64,000 bases of DNA from Methylococcales bacterium (GCA_026399015.1 JAPLRS010000047.1:1-64000); one strand, 5' to 3'; shown: positions 1 through 9,495, numbered from the stretch's first letter. Numbers and translations: made by a program. The notes: a model not told the origin generated them from the sequence alone.

Positions 1-94
1 AACCACCCGATCCCATCCCGAACTCGGAAGTGAAACCATTTAGCGCCGATGATAGTGTGGCAGTTTGCCATGCGAAAGTAGGGAATTGCCAAGC
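1..94 (+). rRNA. rrf: 5S ribosomal RNA, 3' part
   Basis: The first ~94 bases match the conserved body and 3' end of bacterial 5S rRNA: CCCGAACTCGGAAGTGAAA, then TAGCGCCGATG, GTAGTGTGG, and GTAGGGAATTGCCAAGC at the end. The 5' ~20-25 bases lie outside the window. A strong intrinsic terminator follows at once, as expected for the end of an rRNA operon. The exact mature 3' end is uncertain by a few bases. Confidence 0.93.
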
Positions 95-104
95 TCTTAA
101 TATC

Positions 105-135
105 AAACCCCGATCTTTCATCGGGGTTTTTTTTT
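105..135 (+). terminator. Intrinsic terminator of the rRNA operon
   Basis: A perfect 10-bp stem AAACCCCGAT / ATCGGGGTTT encloses the loop CTTTC and runs into a long T tract. It sits about ten bases after the 5S rRNA. Confidence 0.93.
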
Positions 136-161
136 GCCTGATGGTTTTATTCTGTTATAGA
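134..161 (+). promoter_or_regulatory. Candidate sigma-70 promoter for the HAD phosphatase gene
   Basis: TTGCCT (134-139), a 16-base spacer and TATAGA (156-161) lie just after the rRNA terminator and ~30 bases before the next start codon. The match is moderate, and the -35 box overlaps the end of the terminator T tract. Confidence 0.4.
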
Positions 162-193
162 ATAAAACAAAATTTTTTTTATTGAACTTTGTT

Positions 194-853
194 ATGAAAT
201 TAAATTGGGAGAATATTGATACCGTATTAATTGATATGGACGGAACAATACTTGACTTGTATTTTGATAATTACTTCTGGCATGAACAAGTACCTCTAAG
301 TTTCTCGATAAAAAATGGGATAGATATTAATGCTGCAAAAGCACAACTAAAACCATTATTTAAAGAAATGGAAGGGAAATTAGAGTGGTATTGTTTAGAT
401 TATTGGAGTGATGTTCTTAACTTAGATATATCAAACTTAAAATTTCAATTGTCAGATTTAATTAGTGTTCTTCCACATGCATTAGAATTTTTAATAAAAT
501 TACGCAACGCGAATCAAAAGGTGTTTTTAGTAACAAATGCTCATCGTAGTAGTTTAAACCTTAAGATGCATAAAACTAAATTAGATAGTTATTTTGATGA
601 AATAATAAGTTCACATGATTATGGTTTTCCAAAAGAGGATCAACGTTTTTGGATTAAATTGCAAAAAGAACATTATTTTAGTAATAATACTACGGTTTTA
701 ATAGATGATAATGTTGCTGTTTTAGATTCAGCAAATAAATTTGGAATTCAACATTTAATAATTTTAAGCAAACCAGATAGTAAATTAACAGAATTTATGC
801 CTTGTAGATATCCTGATGTAGTTGATTTACGTGAGTTAATGATCGGCTTGTAA
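194..853 (+). CDS. yrfG: HAD-family hydrolase, YrfG-like GMP/IMP 5'-nucleotidase
   Basis: A ~219-residue HAD-superfamily phosphatase. Motif I is IDMDGTILDL near the N-terminus (nucleophile Asp plus second Asp), motif II is VTNAH (Thr), then a mid-region Lys in FPKED, and motif IV is LIDDN. The N-terminal order LDMDGT..LD..FDNYFW and the overall length fit the YrfG group, which dephosphorylates purine nucleotides in the cytoplasm. The ATG at 194 is preferred to a TTG twelve bases upstream because family members start close to the first beta strand. It is the first gene after the rRNA operon and appears monocistronic. The HAD fold is certain; the exact substrate is inferred from the family. Confidence 0.8.
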   Translation: MKLNWENIDTVLIDMDGTILDLYFDNYFWHEQVPLSFSIKNGIDINAAKAQLKPLFKEMEGKLEWYCLDYWSDVLNLDISNLKFQLSDLISVLPHALEFLIKLRNANQKVFLVTNAHRSSLNLKMHKTKLDSYFDEIISSHDYGFPKEDQRFWIKLQKEHYFSNNTTVLIDDNVAVLDSANKFGIQHLIILSKPDSKLTEFMPCRYPDVVDLRELMIGL

Positions 854-904
854 GTTAAATGGTTAGTTTTACAAAATACATAATTATTTTTTAAACGAAA
901 TTGG

Positions 905-933
905 TTGACTATGTGTGTTTTCCCTCATATAGT
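905..933 (+). promoter_or_regulatory. Sigma-70-type promoter of trxA
   Basis: TTGACT (905-910), a 17-base spacer and TATAGT (928-933) lie 30 bases upstream of the trxA start. Five of six bases match in each box and the spacer is ideal. Confidence 0.7.
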
Positions 934-962
934 TTAACTTTTTAAATTATTGGAGATGTGGT

Positions 963-1289
963 GTGAGCGATTCAGTCCTTCATGTAAGTGATAGTGAATT
1001 TAACGAAACTGTTGTTAAAGCAAATGGACCAGTACTTGTGGATTATTGGGCTGAGTGGTGTGGGCCTTGTAAAATGATAGGACCTGTTCTTGACGCAATT
1101 GCTGAAGAGTACGAAGGTAAACTTACCATTGTTAAAATTAATATTGATGAAAACCCACAAACTCCTCAAATTTATGGGGTACGTGGCATTCCAACTTTGA
1201 TGTTATTTAAAAATGGAGAAGTTGAAGCAACGAAAGTTGGAGCTATGACTAAAACTGAATTAGCAAAATTTATAGACAGTAATATTTAA
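963..1289 (+). CDS. trxA: Thioredoxin 1
   Basis: A 108-residue classical thioredoxin, a cytoplasmic disulfide reductase fed by thioredoxin reductase that serves ribonucleotide reductase and many other targets. The active site WCGPCK is at residues ~32-37, the buried Asp lies in VDYWAEW, and the cis-proline is in GIPTLMLF. It begins with GTG after a TGGAGA ribosome-binding site (951-956). It is followed by a hairpin and then by rho with its own promoter, so trxA is probably mostly monocistronic. The trxA-rho order is common in gammaproteobacteria. Confidence 0.97.
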   Translation: MSDSVLHVSDSEFNETVVKANGPVLVDYWAEWCGPCKMIGPVLDAIAEEYEGKLTIVKINIDENPQTPQIYGVRGIPTLMLFKNGEVEATKVGAMTKTELAKFIDSNI

Positions 1290-1297
1290 AAGTTTAT

Positions 1298-1332
1298 ATT
1301 CAGATCTGTTCAAATAATGGACAGATCTGAAT
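1298..1332 (+). terminator. Hairpin downstream of trxA without a T tract
   Basis: ATTCAGATCTGT is repeated in inverted form as ACAGATCTGAAT around an ~8-base loop. No T run follows, so it is not a standard intrinsic terminator. It may act as an mRNA end-stabilising structure or slow transcription into rho. Its right arm overlaps the -35 box of the rho promoter. Confidence 0.5.
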
Positions 1333-1346
1333 ACTTGAGCTATAAT
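1318..1346 (+). promoter_or_regulatory. Sigma-70-type promoter of rho
   Basis: TGGACA (1318-1323), exactly 17 bases, then a perfect TATAAT (1341-1346). It lies ~120 bases upstream of the rho start, leaving an untranslated leader, which fits the known autoregulation of rho through its leader in enterobacteria. The -35 box lies in the hairpin after trxA. Confidence 0.7.
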
Positions 1347-1467
1347 TCTCAATTGCAAATAGTAACGCAATCCAAGCCGTTATCTAATATTTAATCCCGT
1401 AATCTTCCCTCTTGTTACTTAATTTTCTATTTAAATGAAGTGACAATTCTTTGAGCCACATTTTTTT

Positions 1468-2724
1468 ATGAACCTTACCGAGTTAAAACTTAAACAAATT
1501 AGTGAAGTTATTGAAATTGCCGAATCATTAGGCTTAGAAAATGTTGCCAGATCTCGTAAGCAAGACTTGATATTTGCTATTCTCAAGAAACAAGCAAAAG
1601 CGGGTGATGATATATCGGGTGATGGGGTACTTGAAATATTGCAAGATGGATTTGGTTTTTTAAGAACTCCAGGGTGTTCATATTTAGCAGGACCTGATGA
1701 TATTTACGTTTCACCAAGTCAAATTAGACGTTTTTCATTAAAAACCGGCGATACCATTACTGGTAAGATTAGACCGCCGAAGGATAATGAACGTTACTTC
1801 GCGATGTTGAAGGTTGATCAGATTAATTTTGAGCCACCAGAAAATACAAAAAATAAAATAACTTTTTCTAATCTTACCCCGTTATTTGCTAAACAAAAAT
1901 TTTCATTAGAACAAGGAAATGGTACTAGTGAGGATTTAACTGGAAGAATTATTGATTTAATTGCACCAATAGGTAAAGGTCAACGCGGATTAATTGTTTC
2001 ACCACCCAAAGCAGGTAAAACAATGATATTACAAAGCCTTGCACAAGCTATTGCAGAACGCAATCCTGAATGCTATTTGATTGTATTATTGATAGATGAA
2101 AGACCTGAAGAAGTAACAGAGATGGAGCGTTGTGTTCGTGGTGAAGTTATTTCCAGTACTTTTGATGAACCTGCTACTAGACATGTTCAGGTTGCAGAAA
2201 TGGTAATTGAAAAAGCACGTAGATTAGTTGAGCATAAGCACGATGTAGTAATTTTGTTGGATTCTATTACTCGACTGGCTAGAGCATACAACACAGTAGT
2301 GCCTTCATCAGGTAAAATTTTAACTGGTGGTGTTGATGCAAATGCATTAGAAAAACCAAAACGTTTTTTTGGTGCGGCTCGTAATATAGAAGAGGGTGGC
2401 AGTTTAACTATTATCGCAACTGCTTTAGTAGATACCGGATCTCGTATGGATGAAGTTATTTATGAAGAGTTTAAAGGTACTGGCAATATGGAGTTGCATT
2501 TAGACCGAAAGATTGCAGAGAAGAGAATTTATCCTGCAATTAATATAAACAGATCAGGTACAAGAAGAGAAGAGTATTTAGTGGATTCAGATACACTTCA
2601 AAAAACTTGGATATTAAGAAAAATATTGCAACCCATGGATGAGACCGCTGCATCTGAATTTTTAATTGGTAAATTAAAAGATTTCAAAACAAATGCAGAG
2701 TTTTTTGAATCAATGAAACGTTAA
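1468..2724 (+). CDS. rho: Transcription termination factor Rho
   Basis: A 418-residue protein of canonical length. It has an N-terminal helix bundle (MNLTELK..), an RNA-binding cold-shock-like OB domain (~50-120, GFGFLR and [10 protein letters not shown]), then a RecA-like ATPase with P-loop PPKAGKTM (~residues 178-185), Walker [17 protein letters not shown], the Q-loop region and the R-loop [20 protein letters not shown]. Hexameric Rho binds rut sites on nascent RNA and terminates transcription. The ribosome-binding site is weak (an A/T-rich stretch before the ATG), and the ~120-base leader is where autogenous control would act. uppP follows after 12 bases and may be co-transcribed. Confidence 0.98.
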   Translation: MNLTELKLKQISEVIEIAESLGLENVARSRKQDLIFAILKKQAKAGDDISGDGVLEILQDGFGFLRTPGCSYLAGPDDIYVSPSQIRRFSLKTGDTITGKIRPPKDNERYFAMLKVDQINFEPPENTKNKITFSNLTPLFAKQKFSLEQGNGTSEDLTGRIIDLIAPIGKGQRGLIVSPPKAGKTMILQSLAQAIAERNPECYLIVLLIDERPEEVTEMERCVRGEVISSTFDEPATRHVQVAEMVIEKARRLVEHKHDVVILLDSITRLARAYNTVVPSSGKILTGGVDANALEKPKRFFGAARNIEEGGSLTIIATALVDTGSRMDEVIYEEFKGTGNMELHLDRKIAEKRIYPAININRSGTRREEYLVDSDTLQKTWILRKILQPMDETAASEFLIGKLKDFKTNAEFFESMKR

Positions 2725-2736
2725 ATAAAACACAAT

Positions 2737-3567
2737 ATGACTACTGACATTACTCTTTTAATTCATGCTTTAATACTGGGCTTAGTTGAAGGTATAACAG
2801 AGTTTCTACCTGTATCATCTACAGGTCATTTAATCTTAGTTGGTCAGTTACTTGGCTTTAACGATGATAAAGGTAAAGTATTTGAAATTGCTATTCAGTT
2901 TGCTGCAATTTTAGCGGTAGTGTGGGAATATCGTAAACGGTTGTTCCATACAGTTTTAAGTCTTCGCTCTGAAGCTTCTTCTCAGCGCTTAGCGCTTAAT
3001 TTGATTGTGGCATTTTTACCCGCTGCTATTTTAGGTTTTTTATTCTTAAAACAAATTAAATATTATTTATTTAATCCCTTTGTAGTTGCTTCGGCTTTTA
3101 TTTTAGGTGGTTTTTTAATTATATGGGCTGAGAAGCGACAGCATATTGTCCATGCTGAATCCGTGGATGATTTAACTTGGCTTGATGCTTTAAAAGTGGG
3201 ATTTGCACAGGCTTTAGCTATGATACCCGGAACTTCACGCTCTGGAGCTACCATTATTGGCGGATTGTTTTTTGGTTTATCTCGTAGAGCTGCTACTGAG
3301 TTTTCATTTTTCCTTGCTATCCCTACTATGTTTGCCGCTACTTTGTATGATGTATATAAAAATCGTGATTTATTTAGTGTTGATGATTTAGCTTTATTTG
3401 CTGTGGGTGGCACAGTATCTTTTATCAGTGCTTTTATTGCAGTACGTGGCTTAATTCGCTTTATTAGTCGCCATGATTTTACCGTATTTGCTTGGTATCG
3501 GATTGCTTTTGGTATTATTGTATTGCTTTCTTCACAAATGGGTTGGGTTGATTGGGGTAATCATTAG
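2737..3567 (+). CDS. uppP: Undecaprenyl-diphosphate phosphatase
   Basis: A 276-residue polytopic inner-membrane protein of the BacA/UppP family, which recycles undecaprenyl diphosphate to the monophosphate carrier for peptidoglycan synthesis. The two signatures are present: [18 protein letters not shown] (~residues 15-32, catalytic Glu/Ser/His region) and [10 protein letters not shown] (~163-172, catalytic Arg/Ser). Eight or so hydrophobic segments follow the expected pattern. It starts 12 bases after rho on the same strand and ends at a bidirectional terminator shared with the convergent transketolase gene. Confidence 0.96.
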   Translation: MTTDITLLIHALILGLVEGITEFLPVSSTGHLILVGQLLGFNDDKGKVFEIAIQFAAILAVVWEYRKRLFHTVLSLRSEASSQRLALNLIVAFLPAAILGFLFLKQIKYYLFNPFVVASAFILGGFLIIWAEKRQHIVHAESVDDLTWLDALKVGFAQALAMIPGTSRSGATIIGGLFFGLSRRAATEFSFFLAIPTMFAATLYDVYKNRDLFSVDDLALFAVGGTVSFISAFIAVRGLIRFISRHDFTVFAWYRIAFGIIVLLSSQMGWVDWGNH

Positions 3568-3596
3568 ATTACTGTCAAAATGGTTTTTTTGTTGTA

Positions 3597-3623
3597 AAAA
3601 AGGGCGCCTAGAGCGCCCTTTTT
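3597..3623. terminator. Bidirectional intrinsic terminator
   Basis: AAAAAGGGCGC / GCGCCCTTTTT is a perfect 11-bp inverted repeat around CTAGA. T runs occur on both strands, between the convergent uppP and transketolase genes. Confidence 0.93.
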
Positions 3624-3636
3624 ATTTGTTATTGGA

Positions 3637-5538
3637 TTAGCCTAACAATTCTTTTGTTTTAGCAATGATTCCTGTTGGATCAATACCTTGATGTGGGAAT
3701 TGTTCCCAAAGTCCGCCACAACCTTCTTTATGCGTTGCTATATGGGCAAATTTAGGTGTTAGGCCACGTTCAAGTAACCATGAGCCAAAGCGACTACCTA
3801 GTCCAGTTTTCTTATTATAGGATTCTACGACTAAGACAAATGGGGCTTTACCAATTTTAGCCATCATGTCTTCGTCAATTACGTTCAAAGTTGGTTTATT
3901 GATTAATCCTACATCAATCCCTTCTAATTTTAAACGCTCTACTGCGTCTAGTGCCCTATATAAGGATTCACCAAAGCTGACAATATATCCTTGTGTACCT
4001 TCACGGATCACTTCATCTTTACCAGATACAAACTTGTAATTTCCTCCAAAGAAGTCTTCTCCGTCAGTATTTAATATAGTTGGTACTTTAGAGCGAGTTG
4101 AAAAAACAAAACGTAAACCTGGATTGAAGAAAATCGTCTCTAAACAAGCTTTCATTTGTAAAGGATCAGCCGGGAAATATAGGTTAGTATCGTAACCATC
4201 ACTCAAACCGTTATCTGCAAACATGTTGTTTAGACCAAAATGACATGTGTTATCTGCCATGTCGTCAATACCAGAATGAGAGAAATGACTCAGTACGTTA
4301 GAGTTGTTTAAACGAGCCATTGTGATTTCAGACAGCAACATTTCTAAAAATGCACTAAAGGTACCAAAAATTCCTTGTTTACCTGCCTCCATACCGAAAC
4401 CTGCGGCAGCAGAGAAGTTACCGCGCTCCATAATGCCTGATGAAATAAATACTTCTGGGAAAGCAGCATGAATTTTAAATAAGCCACAAGAACCTTCAAG
4501 ATCACTATCAACAACGCGAACTTTTTCATAGCGTTCTGCTTCGCTTAAACGGCCTAGAATTTCAACAGCGGCATCACCAAATACATTACGATTAGCATCC
4601 CATTTATCACTAGAACCTAAGAAGATAGCATCATTTTTTGGAGCTTTTATTTCTTTTAAATGATCAGCAGCGGCTTGTTGGCCACGAGACTCTAAATATT
4701 CAACGGCAACTTTAACTGATATAACGTCATGACCGTGAGTTGAGCCTTCAAGACCTATAATGCCTGGGCACATAGGTCGATGGTTAATAACTGCAACAGG
4801 GCCGTCAGTTTTAATGGCCAAGCAAATACGTTTGTATAGATCATCAAGATCTTCACCGTCGCCTTCTAAGACGGTAACACCTTGACCCTCAAGAGTTTTA
4901 GCTGTGCTACATCCCGTGAGATATTTTGATGGATGACCTGCGATAGTCACATCGTTATCATCAATGATTAACTTAACGTTAAGGCCTTGAGCAACGGCTA
5001 GTCGAGCAGCTTCTGCGTCATTGCCTTCTTGTTGTGAGCCATCTGATCCTAAGCAAAAAACAACTTTACGAGGGTTGGCGATGGCAACGCCATTAACATA
5101 AGGCCACATATGTCCTAAACGGCCTGAGCTAAATTTAACACCTGGCGTAAATCCTAATTCAGGGTGCCCAGGTAAATGCGAATGAGCTGCGCGATATTCC
5201 ATAAGTCTCTTCGCGGGTAAATCACCGTTTAATGTTGACATTAAATATTGCGTGGCAACACGGTGTCCAGCTTCGTCAAAGAAAATGGGGACAAAGCCAT
5301 TAGATGAGCCTCTAAATAAAGCGTCCATAATCATGACTTCTGGAACAGTATCATAAGGTCCACCAGTATGTCCGCCAACGCCTCTAGCTGCACCTGTTGC
5401 GGTAAAGAATACGATAGCATCTCTACATAGTTGAATATTGGCCTGTAAGCTTTCTTTTTGTTGTGCTGTAAGTGTATTAATGTTGGGATCTAACTGTATG
5501 CGTTGATAGGCGCTTAGATCAATAGGGAAATTAGACAT
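3637..5538 (-). CDS. tkt: Transketolase (divergent subfamily)
   Basis: A 633-residue thiamine-diphosphate enzyme of the transketolase fold. The order is a TPP-binding domain with GHTGGPYDTVPEV and GSDGSQQEGNDAE..IDDND (the GDG...N-type cofactor motif), a pyrimidine-binding domain (~330-480, GIMERGNFSAAAGFGMEAG), and a C-terminal domain ending in TKELLG. It would transfer two-carbon units between sugar phosphates in the pentose phosphate or a related C1-assimilation cycle. The N-terminus and the GGHTGGPYDTVPE motif differ from the classical TktA pattern (KSGHPGAPMG), placing it in a separate branch. It stands alone, ends at a bidirectional terminator and diverges from an MFS gene. The specificity, including a dihydroxyacetone-synthase-like role, is not decided by sequence alone. 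Confidence 0.85.
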   Translation of the reverse strand: MSNFPIDLSAYQRIQLDPNINTLTAQQKESLQANIQLCRDAIVFFTATGAARGVGGHTGGPYDTVPEVMIMDALFRGSSNGFVPIFFDEAGHRVATQYLMSTLNGDLPAKRLMEYRAAHSHLPGHPELGFTPGVKFSSGRLGHMWPYVNGVAIANPRKVVFCLGSDGSQQEGNDAEAARLAVAQGLNVKLIIDDNDVTIAGHPSKYLTGCSTAKTLEGQGVTVLEGDGEDLDDLYKRICLAIKTDGPVAVINHRPMCPGIIGLEGSTHGHDVISVKVAVEYLESRGQQAAADHLKEIKAPKNDAIFLGSSDKWDANRNVFGDAAVEILGRLSEAERYEKVRVVDSDLEGSCGLFKIHAAFPEVFISSGIMERGNFSAAAGFGMEAGKQGIFGTFSAFLEMLLSEITMARLNNSNVLSHFSHSGIDDMADNTCHFGLNNMFADNGLSDGYDTNLYFPADPLQMKACLETIFFNPGLRFVFSTRSKVPTILNTDGEDFFGGNYKFVSGKDEVIREGTQGYIVSFGESLYRALDAVERLKLEGIDVGLINKPTLNVIDEDMMAKIGKAPFVLVVESYNKKTGLGSRFGSWLLERGLTPKFAHIATHKEGCGGLWEQFPHQGIDPTGIIAKTKELLG

Positions 5539-5783
5539 AGTTGACTACTCGTGGTTAAGGATTGTGTAATGCCAGTTTTAATGGTTATTGTTAAATTTAT
5601 ACCAAGCTAGATGCGTAATTTAAATCATAAACTGTATTAAATTTAAGAGATGGTTGATTATTTATAGTCCAACCGACGAGCAGATTACACCTTGTACTTT
5701 AAACTCTGCAAGATATTTTTATTTGATGTAAAAGTGAGTTAATATGATTTTATTACTTTTTTTTAAAGCTTATAGGTACAAAT

Positions 5784-7061
5784 TTGTCCATTATTGATAC
5801 GACACCTTCAATTACTCGGATTGCATATGCAAGTTTTATAGGTACAGCTATTGAATATTATGATTTTTATATTTATGGCATGGCGTCTGCTTTGGTTATT
5901 GGACCTATTTTTTTTCCAGCAGGTGCACCGGAAGTTCAAATATTTAGTGCATTTTTAACGTTCGCAATTGCATTTATATCTCGACCAATAGGTGCTTTGC
6001 TGTTTGGACATTTTGGTGACCGTATTGGTCGTAAGGCAACATTGATTGTTTCCTTGTTGGTTATGGGTATTTCAACAACATTAATTGGTTTTTTGCCCGG
6101 ATTTGATGTATTTGGAATATGGGCGCCTATATTGTTATGTGTATGTCGTTTTGCGCAAGGTATTGGTTTAGGAGGGGAGTGGGGCGGTGCCGCTCTTTTT
6201 GCAACAGAAAATGCGCCCGCAGGTAAGAGAGGTTTATATGGCATGTTTCCACAGATGGGGCCCTCAATCGGATTTCTTTTGGCAACAGGTAGTTTTTTAC
6301 TTTTAACTCAATTATTAACTGTACAAGAATTTAATGAGTGGGGGTGGCGTATTCCATTTGTTTCAAGTTCATTACTTGTTGTGATTGGTTTATATATTCG
6401 TATCACTTTGACAGAGACCCCTGTTTTTAACAAATTATTGCAAGAGGGCTCTAGAGTTAGTTTTCCTATTAAAGAAATATTCCAATCTTATTTAGTGCCC
6501 TTATTTTTGGGTTCTTTGGCTATGGTTGTTTGTTACGCCTTATTTTATATATCAACGGTTTTTTCTTTAAGTTATGGGACAACGGAATTAAAAATTCCAA
6601 GGCAATCATTTCTTGGTATGTTGAGTATAGCCATTCTTTTTATGGCTTTAGCAACACCATTAGCCGGATGGGCCGCTGATAGATGGGGGCGGCGACCAAT
6701 TTTATTAATGTCTTCTACTTTTGCATTCTTATCGGGTTTTATTTTGGAACCAATGTTGAGCAGTCAGTCGGTATTTTTCATTACGTTGTTGCTATCGTTA
6801 CAACTATTTTTAATGGGAGCGACTTTTGCTCCGATGGGTGCTTTATTGCCGGAGTTATTCCCTTCTCATTTAAGATATACAGGGGCAGGGACTGCTTATA
6901 ATTTAGGTGGAATATTAGGGGCTTCTTTTGCGCCATATATTGCGCAAAAATTAGTTATGATGGGTGGTCTTGCTTGGGTTGGAGGGTATGTTTCTGTGGC
7001 ATCACTAGTTAGTTTCGTAGCGGTTTATTTAATGCGTGAAACATACTGTAACGAATGGTGA
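5784..7061 (+). CDS. MFS transporter, metabolite:H+ symporter (MHS) family
   Basis: A 425-residue, 12-helix major facilitator. The N-terminus ..ASFIGTAIEYYDFYIYG and the inter-helix motif GHFGDRIGRKATL (helix 2-3 loop, ~75-87) with its second-half counterpart AADRWGRRPILL mark the MHS group, which includes ProP, ShiA, KgtP and CitA. These import organic acids or osmolytes with protons. The start is TTG (5784) with AGGT about eight bases upstream. The gene is divergent from the transketolase gene, and its substrate cannot be told from the sequence. The region between (5539-5783) is A/T-rich with no clear regulatory motif. Confidence 0.85.
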   Translation: MSIIDTTPSITRIAYASFIGTAIEYYDFYIYGMASALVIGPIFFPAGAPEVQIFSAFLTFAIAFISRPIGALLFGHFGDRIGRKATLIVSLLVMGISTTLIGFLPGFDVFGIWAPILLCVCRFAQGIGLGGEWGGAALFATENAPAGKRGLYGMFPQMGPSIGFLLATGSFLLLTQLLTVQEFNEWGWRIPFVSSSLLVVIGLYIRITLTETPVFNKLLQEGSRVSFPIKEIFQSYLVPLFLGSLAMVVCYALFYISTVFSLSYGTTELKIPRQSFLGMLSIAILFMALATPLAGWAADRWGRRPILLMSSTFAFLSGFILEPMLSSQSVFFITLLLSLQLFLMGATFAPMGALLPELFPSHLRYTGAGTAYNLGGILGASFAPYIAQKLVMMGGLAWVGGYVSVASLVSFVAVYLMRETYCNEW

Positions 7062-7073
7062 TAGTGCCAGATA

Positions 7074-7101
7074 TAACTACAGCTAAATATAGTTGTAGTT
7101 A
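7074..7101. terminator. Hairpin between convergent MFS and rpmG genes
   Basis: TAACTACA (7074-7081) pairs with TGTAGTTA (7094-7101) across a 12-base loop. There is no clear T tract on either strand, so terminator function is tentative. Confidence 0.4.
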
Positions 7102-7131
7102 ATCTAAGCACTGCACAAGAAATCTTTTAAA

Positions 7132-7287
7132 TTATTTAATTTTAGCTTCTTTGTAAATTACGTGTTTACGAACGACTGGGTCAAATTTTTTGATCTCCAT
7201 CTTTTCAGGCATAGTACGTTTGTTTTTAGTTGTGGTGTAGAAGTGACCAGTGCCTTCGGTAGAAATTAATTTAATTTTATCGCGCAT
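7132..7287 (-). CDS. rpmG: 50S ribosomal protein L33
   Basis: A 51-residue basic protein: [20 protein letters not shown] at the N-terminus, then [20 protein letters not shown] and [11 protein letters not shown]. This is the standard Cys-free L33 sequence of proteobacteria. It sits 11 bases downstream of rpmB with the ribosome-binding site GGAGAT, and the two form the classical rpmB-rpmG operon. Confidence 0.97.
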   Translation of the reverse strand: MRDKIKLISTEGTGHFYTTTKNKRTMPEKMEIKKFDPVVRKHVIYKEAKIK

Positions 7288-7298
7288 TTTTTATCTCC

Positions 7299-7535
7299 TT
7301 AAACCTTTGTGCCATTTTTACGTAAATCAGCTAAAACAGCATCGATGCCGTTTTTGTCGATTATGCGCATTGCTTTAGTTGAAACTCTAAGACGAACCCA
7401 ACGATTTTCACTTTCAACCCAAAATCTGTGATGTTGTAAGTTTGGAAGAAATCTTCTTTTTGTTCTGTTGTTTGCGTGTGAAACGTTATTTCCTGTAACT
7501 GGCTGTTTACCTGTTACTTGACATACTCTAGACAT
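7299..7535 (-). CDS. rpmB: 50S ribosomal protein L28
   Basis: A 78-residue protein with the L28 hallmarks [12 protein letters not shown] at the N-terminus, [17 protein letters not shown] and the C-terminal [16 protein letters not shown]. It binds 23S rRNA in the large subunit. It is the first gene of the rpmBG operon and is divergent from gshB. Confidence 0.98.
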   Translation of the reverse strand: MSRVCQVTGKQPVTGNNVSHANNRTKRRFLPNLQHHRFWVESENRWVRLRVSTKAMRIIDKNGIDAVLADLRKNGTKV

Positions 7536-7664
7536 AATTAGCCTCTTGATAGTGCCTAAATTTAAAAGTTAGCTAATCTTTATACCAAAATTTCTTCCCA
7601 AGGTAAATAACAATCTATAAAATGAGTCACATTATTTGTTTTAAAGTTAATAAACTGGGGTTGT

Positions 7665-8609
7665 ATGCGTATTAAACTCGGCATGGTTATGGATTCCATA
7701 GACCATATCAATATAAAAAAAGATACTAGTTTTGCAATGTTGCTTGAGGCTCAGTCAAGAGGTTGGGAACTCTATTACATGGAGCTTAATGATTTATATC
7801 TTCGTAATGGTAAAGCACATGCAAGGGTGCGAGTTATTACGGTTGAACGAAATGCTGAGTCTTGGTATCAAGTTATCGACGAAAAAGATATTGCTTTGGA
7901 TGAATTAAATGTCATTCTAATGCGTAAGGATCCGCCATTTGATCAAGAATATATTTATGCTACTTATATATTAGAGCGTGCTGAAAGTATGGGGGTATAT
8001 GTTGTTAACAAGCCTCAATCTTTACGAGATGCAAATGAAAAACTTTATACCGCATGGTTTTCTCAATGTTGTGCAGAAACTTTAGTGACGAGAGAGCCTA
8101 AAAGAGTTCGAGACTTTTTACTGGAGCAATCAGAAATTATTTTAAAGCCTTTGGATGGAATGGGCGGTACTTCTATTTTTCACTTACGCAAAGATGATCC
8201 TAATTTAAGTGTCATATTAGAGACAATGACTCAATACAATAGTCGATATGTCATGGCGCAAAAGTATATTCCTGAAATTAAAGACGGTGATAAGCGTATT
8301 CTCATGATTAATGGTGAGGCGGTACCTTATGCATTAGCACGTATTCCTGCCCAAGGTGAAACTCGAGGTAATTTGGCTGCGGGCGGTCGCGCAGAAGGGC
8401 GACCATTGACTGAGCAAGATTGGTGGATTACAAAACAAGTTGGACCCGTTTTAAAAGAAAAAGGTCTTATTTTTGTTGGTTTGGACGTAATTGGTGATAA
8501 GTTAACTGAAATTAATGTAACAAGCCCTACTTGTGTACAAGAGTTAGATAAACAATTTGGCCTTAATATAGCCGGACTTCTAATGGATCATATTGAAAAA
8601 AGTTTATAA
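7665..8609 (+). CDS. gshB: Glutathione synthetase
   Basis: A 314-residue ATP-grasp ligase joining gamma-glutamylcysteine and glycine in the cytoplasm. It has the proteobacterial GshB N-terminus (KLGMVMDSIDHINIKKDTSFAM), the ATP-grasp core ILKPLDGMGGTSIF (~residues 160-173), KRILMINGE, NLAAGGRAEGRPL (glycine-rich loop) and the metal/substrate segment LTEINVTSPT near the C-terminus. It is the first gene of a seven-gene plus-strand run, with tonB 5 bases downstream, an order shared by Pseudomonas-like gammaproteobacteria. Confidence 0.97.
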   Translation: MRIKLGMVMDSIDHINIKKDTSFAMLLEAQSRGWELYYMELNDLYLRNGKAHARVRVITVERNAESWYQVIDEKDIALDELNVILMRKDPPFDQEYIYATYILERAESMGVYVVNKPQSLRDANEKLYTAWFSQCCAETLVTREPKRVRDFLLEQSEIILKPLDGMGGTSIFHLRKDDPNLSVILETMTQYNSRYVMAQKYIPEIKDGDKRILMINGEAVPYALARIPAQGETRGNLAAGGRAEGRPLTEQDWWITKQVGPVLKEKGLIFVGLDVIGDKLTEINVTSPTCVQELDKQFGLNIAGLLMDHIEKSL

Positions 8610-8614
8610 CTAAT

Positions 8615-9463
8615 ATGATGTTACGAGCGAAATTTCGTTCCGATTCAACTCATTTGTTTATAGCGCTAGTTGTAGCTATTTTTTTTCATATTGTTATGAT
8701 TCTGGGTGTTAATATTTCTATAGATGAGGGACAGAATATTAATGAACCTATATTAATCAGCATGATTAGTAATAGTAATACTGCTGCGCCTGATCAATTA
8801 AGCAATCCAGTTTCGCAAAATCAATTAAATGCATTATCTGAACAAAAAAAAATTGCGACGCCATTAAAAATGGTAAAACAGAAAGTTGCTCAAAAATTAA
8901 AATCTGATAAAAAGATAGATAATAAAGGTCTGCAACATACTAAGCAGAAAAAACCTCCATTAAAAACCGTTAATAAAGTAGAAAGTAAAGCAGATAATCC
9001 TAAATCTGCTGAAGACGTCCCGCATTTAACGGCGGATTCTCTTCAGCAACAAATTAAGCAATTGGGCTCGGAAATAAGAGCAAGTCAATTAACTTCTGAG
9101 CAACCTAAAATAAAATTTGTAGATTCTATAGAATCAAATAAATATTTAGCTGCTCAATATGTTAAGGATTGGGAAAATAAAGTTGAGAGAACGGGAAATC
9201 TTAATTTCCCATCAGTCGCTGCAAAGAAAAATTTTTCAGGATCTTTAATATTGGATGTCGGGATTAAATCGGATGGTAGCATATATAGTATAAGGATAAA
9301 TAAGTCGTCTGGAATAGATGAGTTAGATGAAGCAGCAAAAAATATTGTACGGATGAGTGCCCCATTTCCACCATTACCTTTAGAGATAACTAAAGAACTT
9401 GATGTATTTGTTATAACTCGTGTTTGGACGTTTACTGATGAATCAGGACTTGATACACATTAG
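8615..9463 (+). CDS. tonB: TonB-like energy transducer
   Basis: A 282-residue protein with one N-terminal membrane anchor (~residues 15-35), a long Lys/Gln-rich periplasmic linker (~60-160), and a C-terminal TonB domain (~190-280: NFSGSLILDVGIKSDGSIYS, SSGIDELDEAAKNIVRM, APFPPLP). TonB couples the ExbBD proton-motive complex to outer-membrane receptors. No exbB/exbD genes lie beside it. The linker is Lys/Gln-rich rather than the usual Pro/Lys repeats, as in the TonB-family protein beside gshB in many gammaproteobacteria, so this may be a paralogue rather than the main iron-uptake TonB. Confidence 0.85.
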   Translation: MMLRAKFRSDSTHLFIALVVAIFFHIVMILGVNISIDEGQNINEPILISMISNSNTAAPDQLSNPVSQNQLNALSEQKKIATPLKMVKQKVAQKLKSDKKIDNKGLQHTKQKKPPLKTVNKVESKADNPKSAEDVPHLTADSLQQQIKQLGSEIRASQLTSEQPKIKFVDSIESNKYLAAQYVKDWENKVERTGNLNFPSVAAKKNFSGSLILDVGIKSDGSIYSIRINKSSGIDELDEAAKNIVRMSAPFPPLPLEITKELDVFVITRVWTFTDESGLDTH

Positions 9464-9495
9464 TTAAACGTATAATTGATTTTACTTTTAAACTC

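Noticed and set aside
5936-6244. 102-residue minus-strand frame
   Set aside because: It is a shadow of the MFS transporter gene, without a ribosome-binding site or family features.
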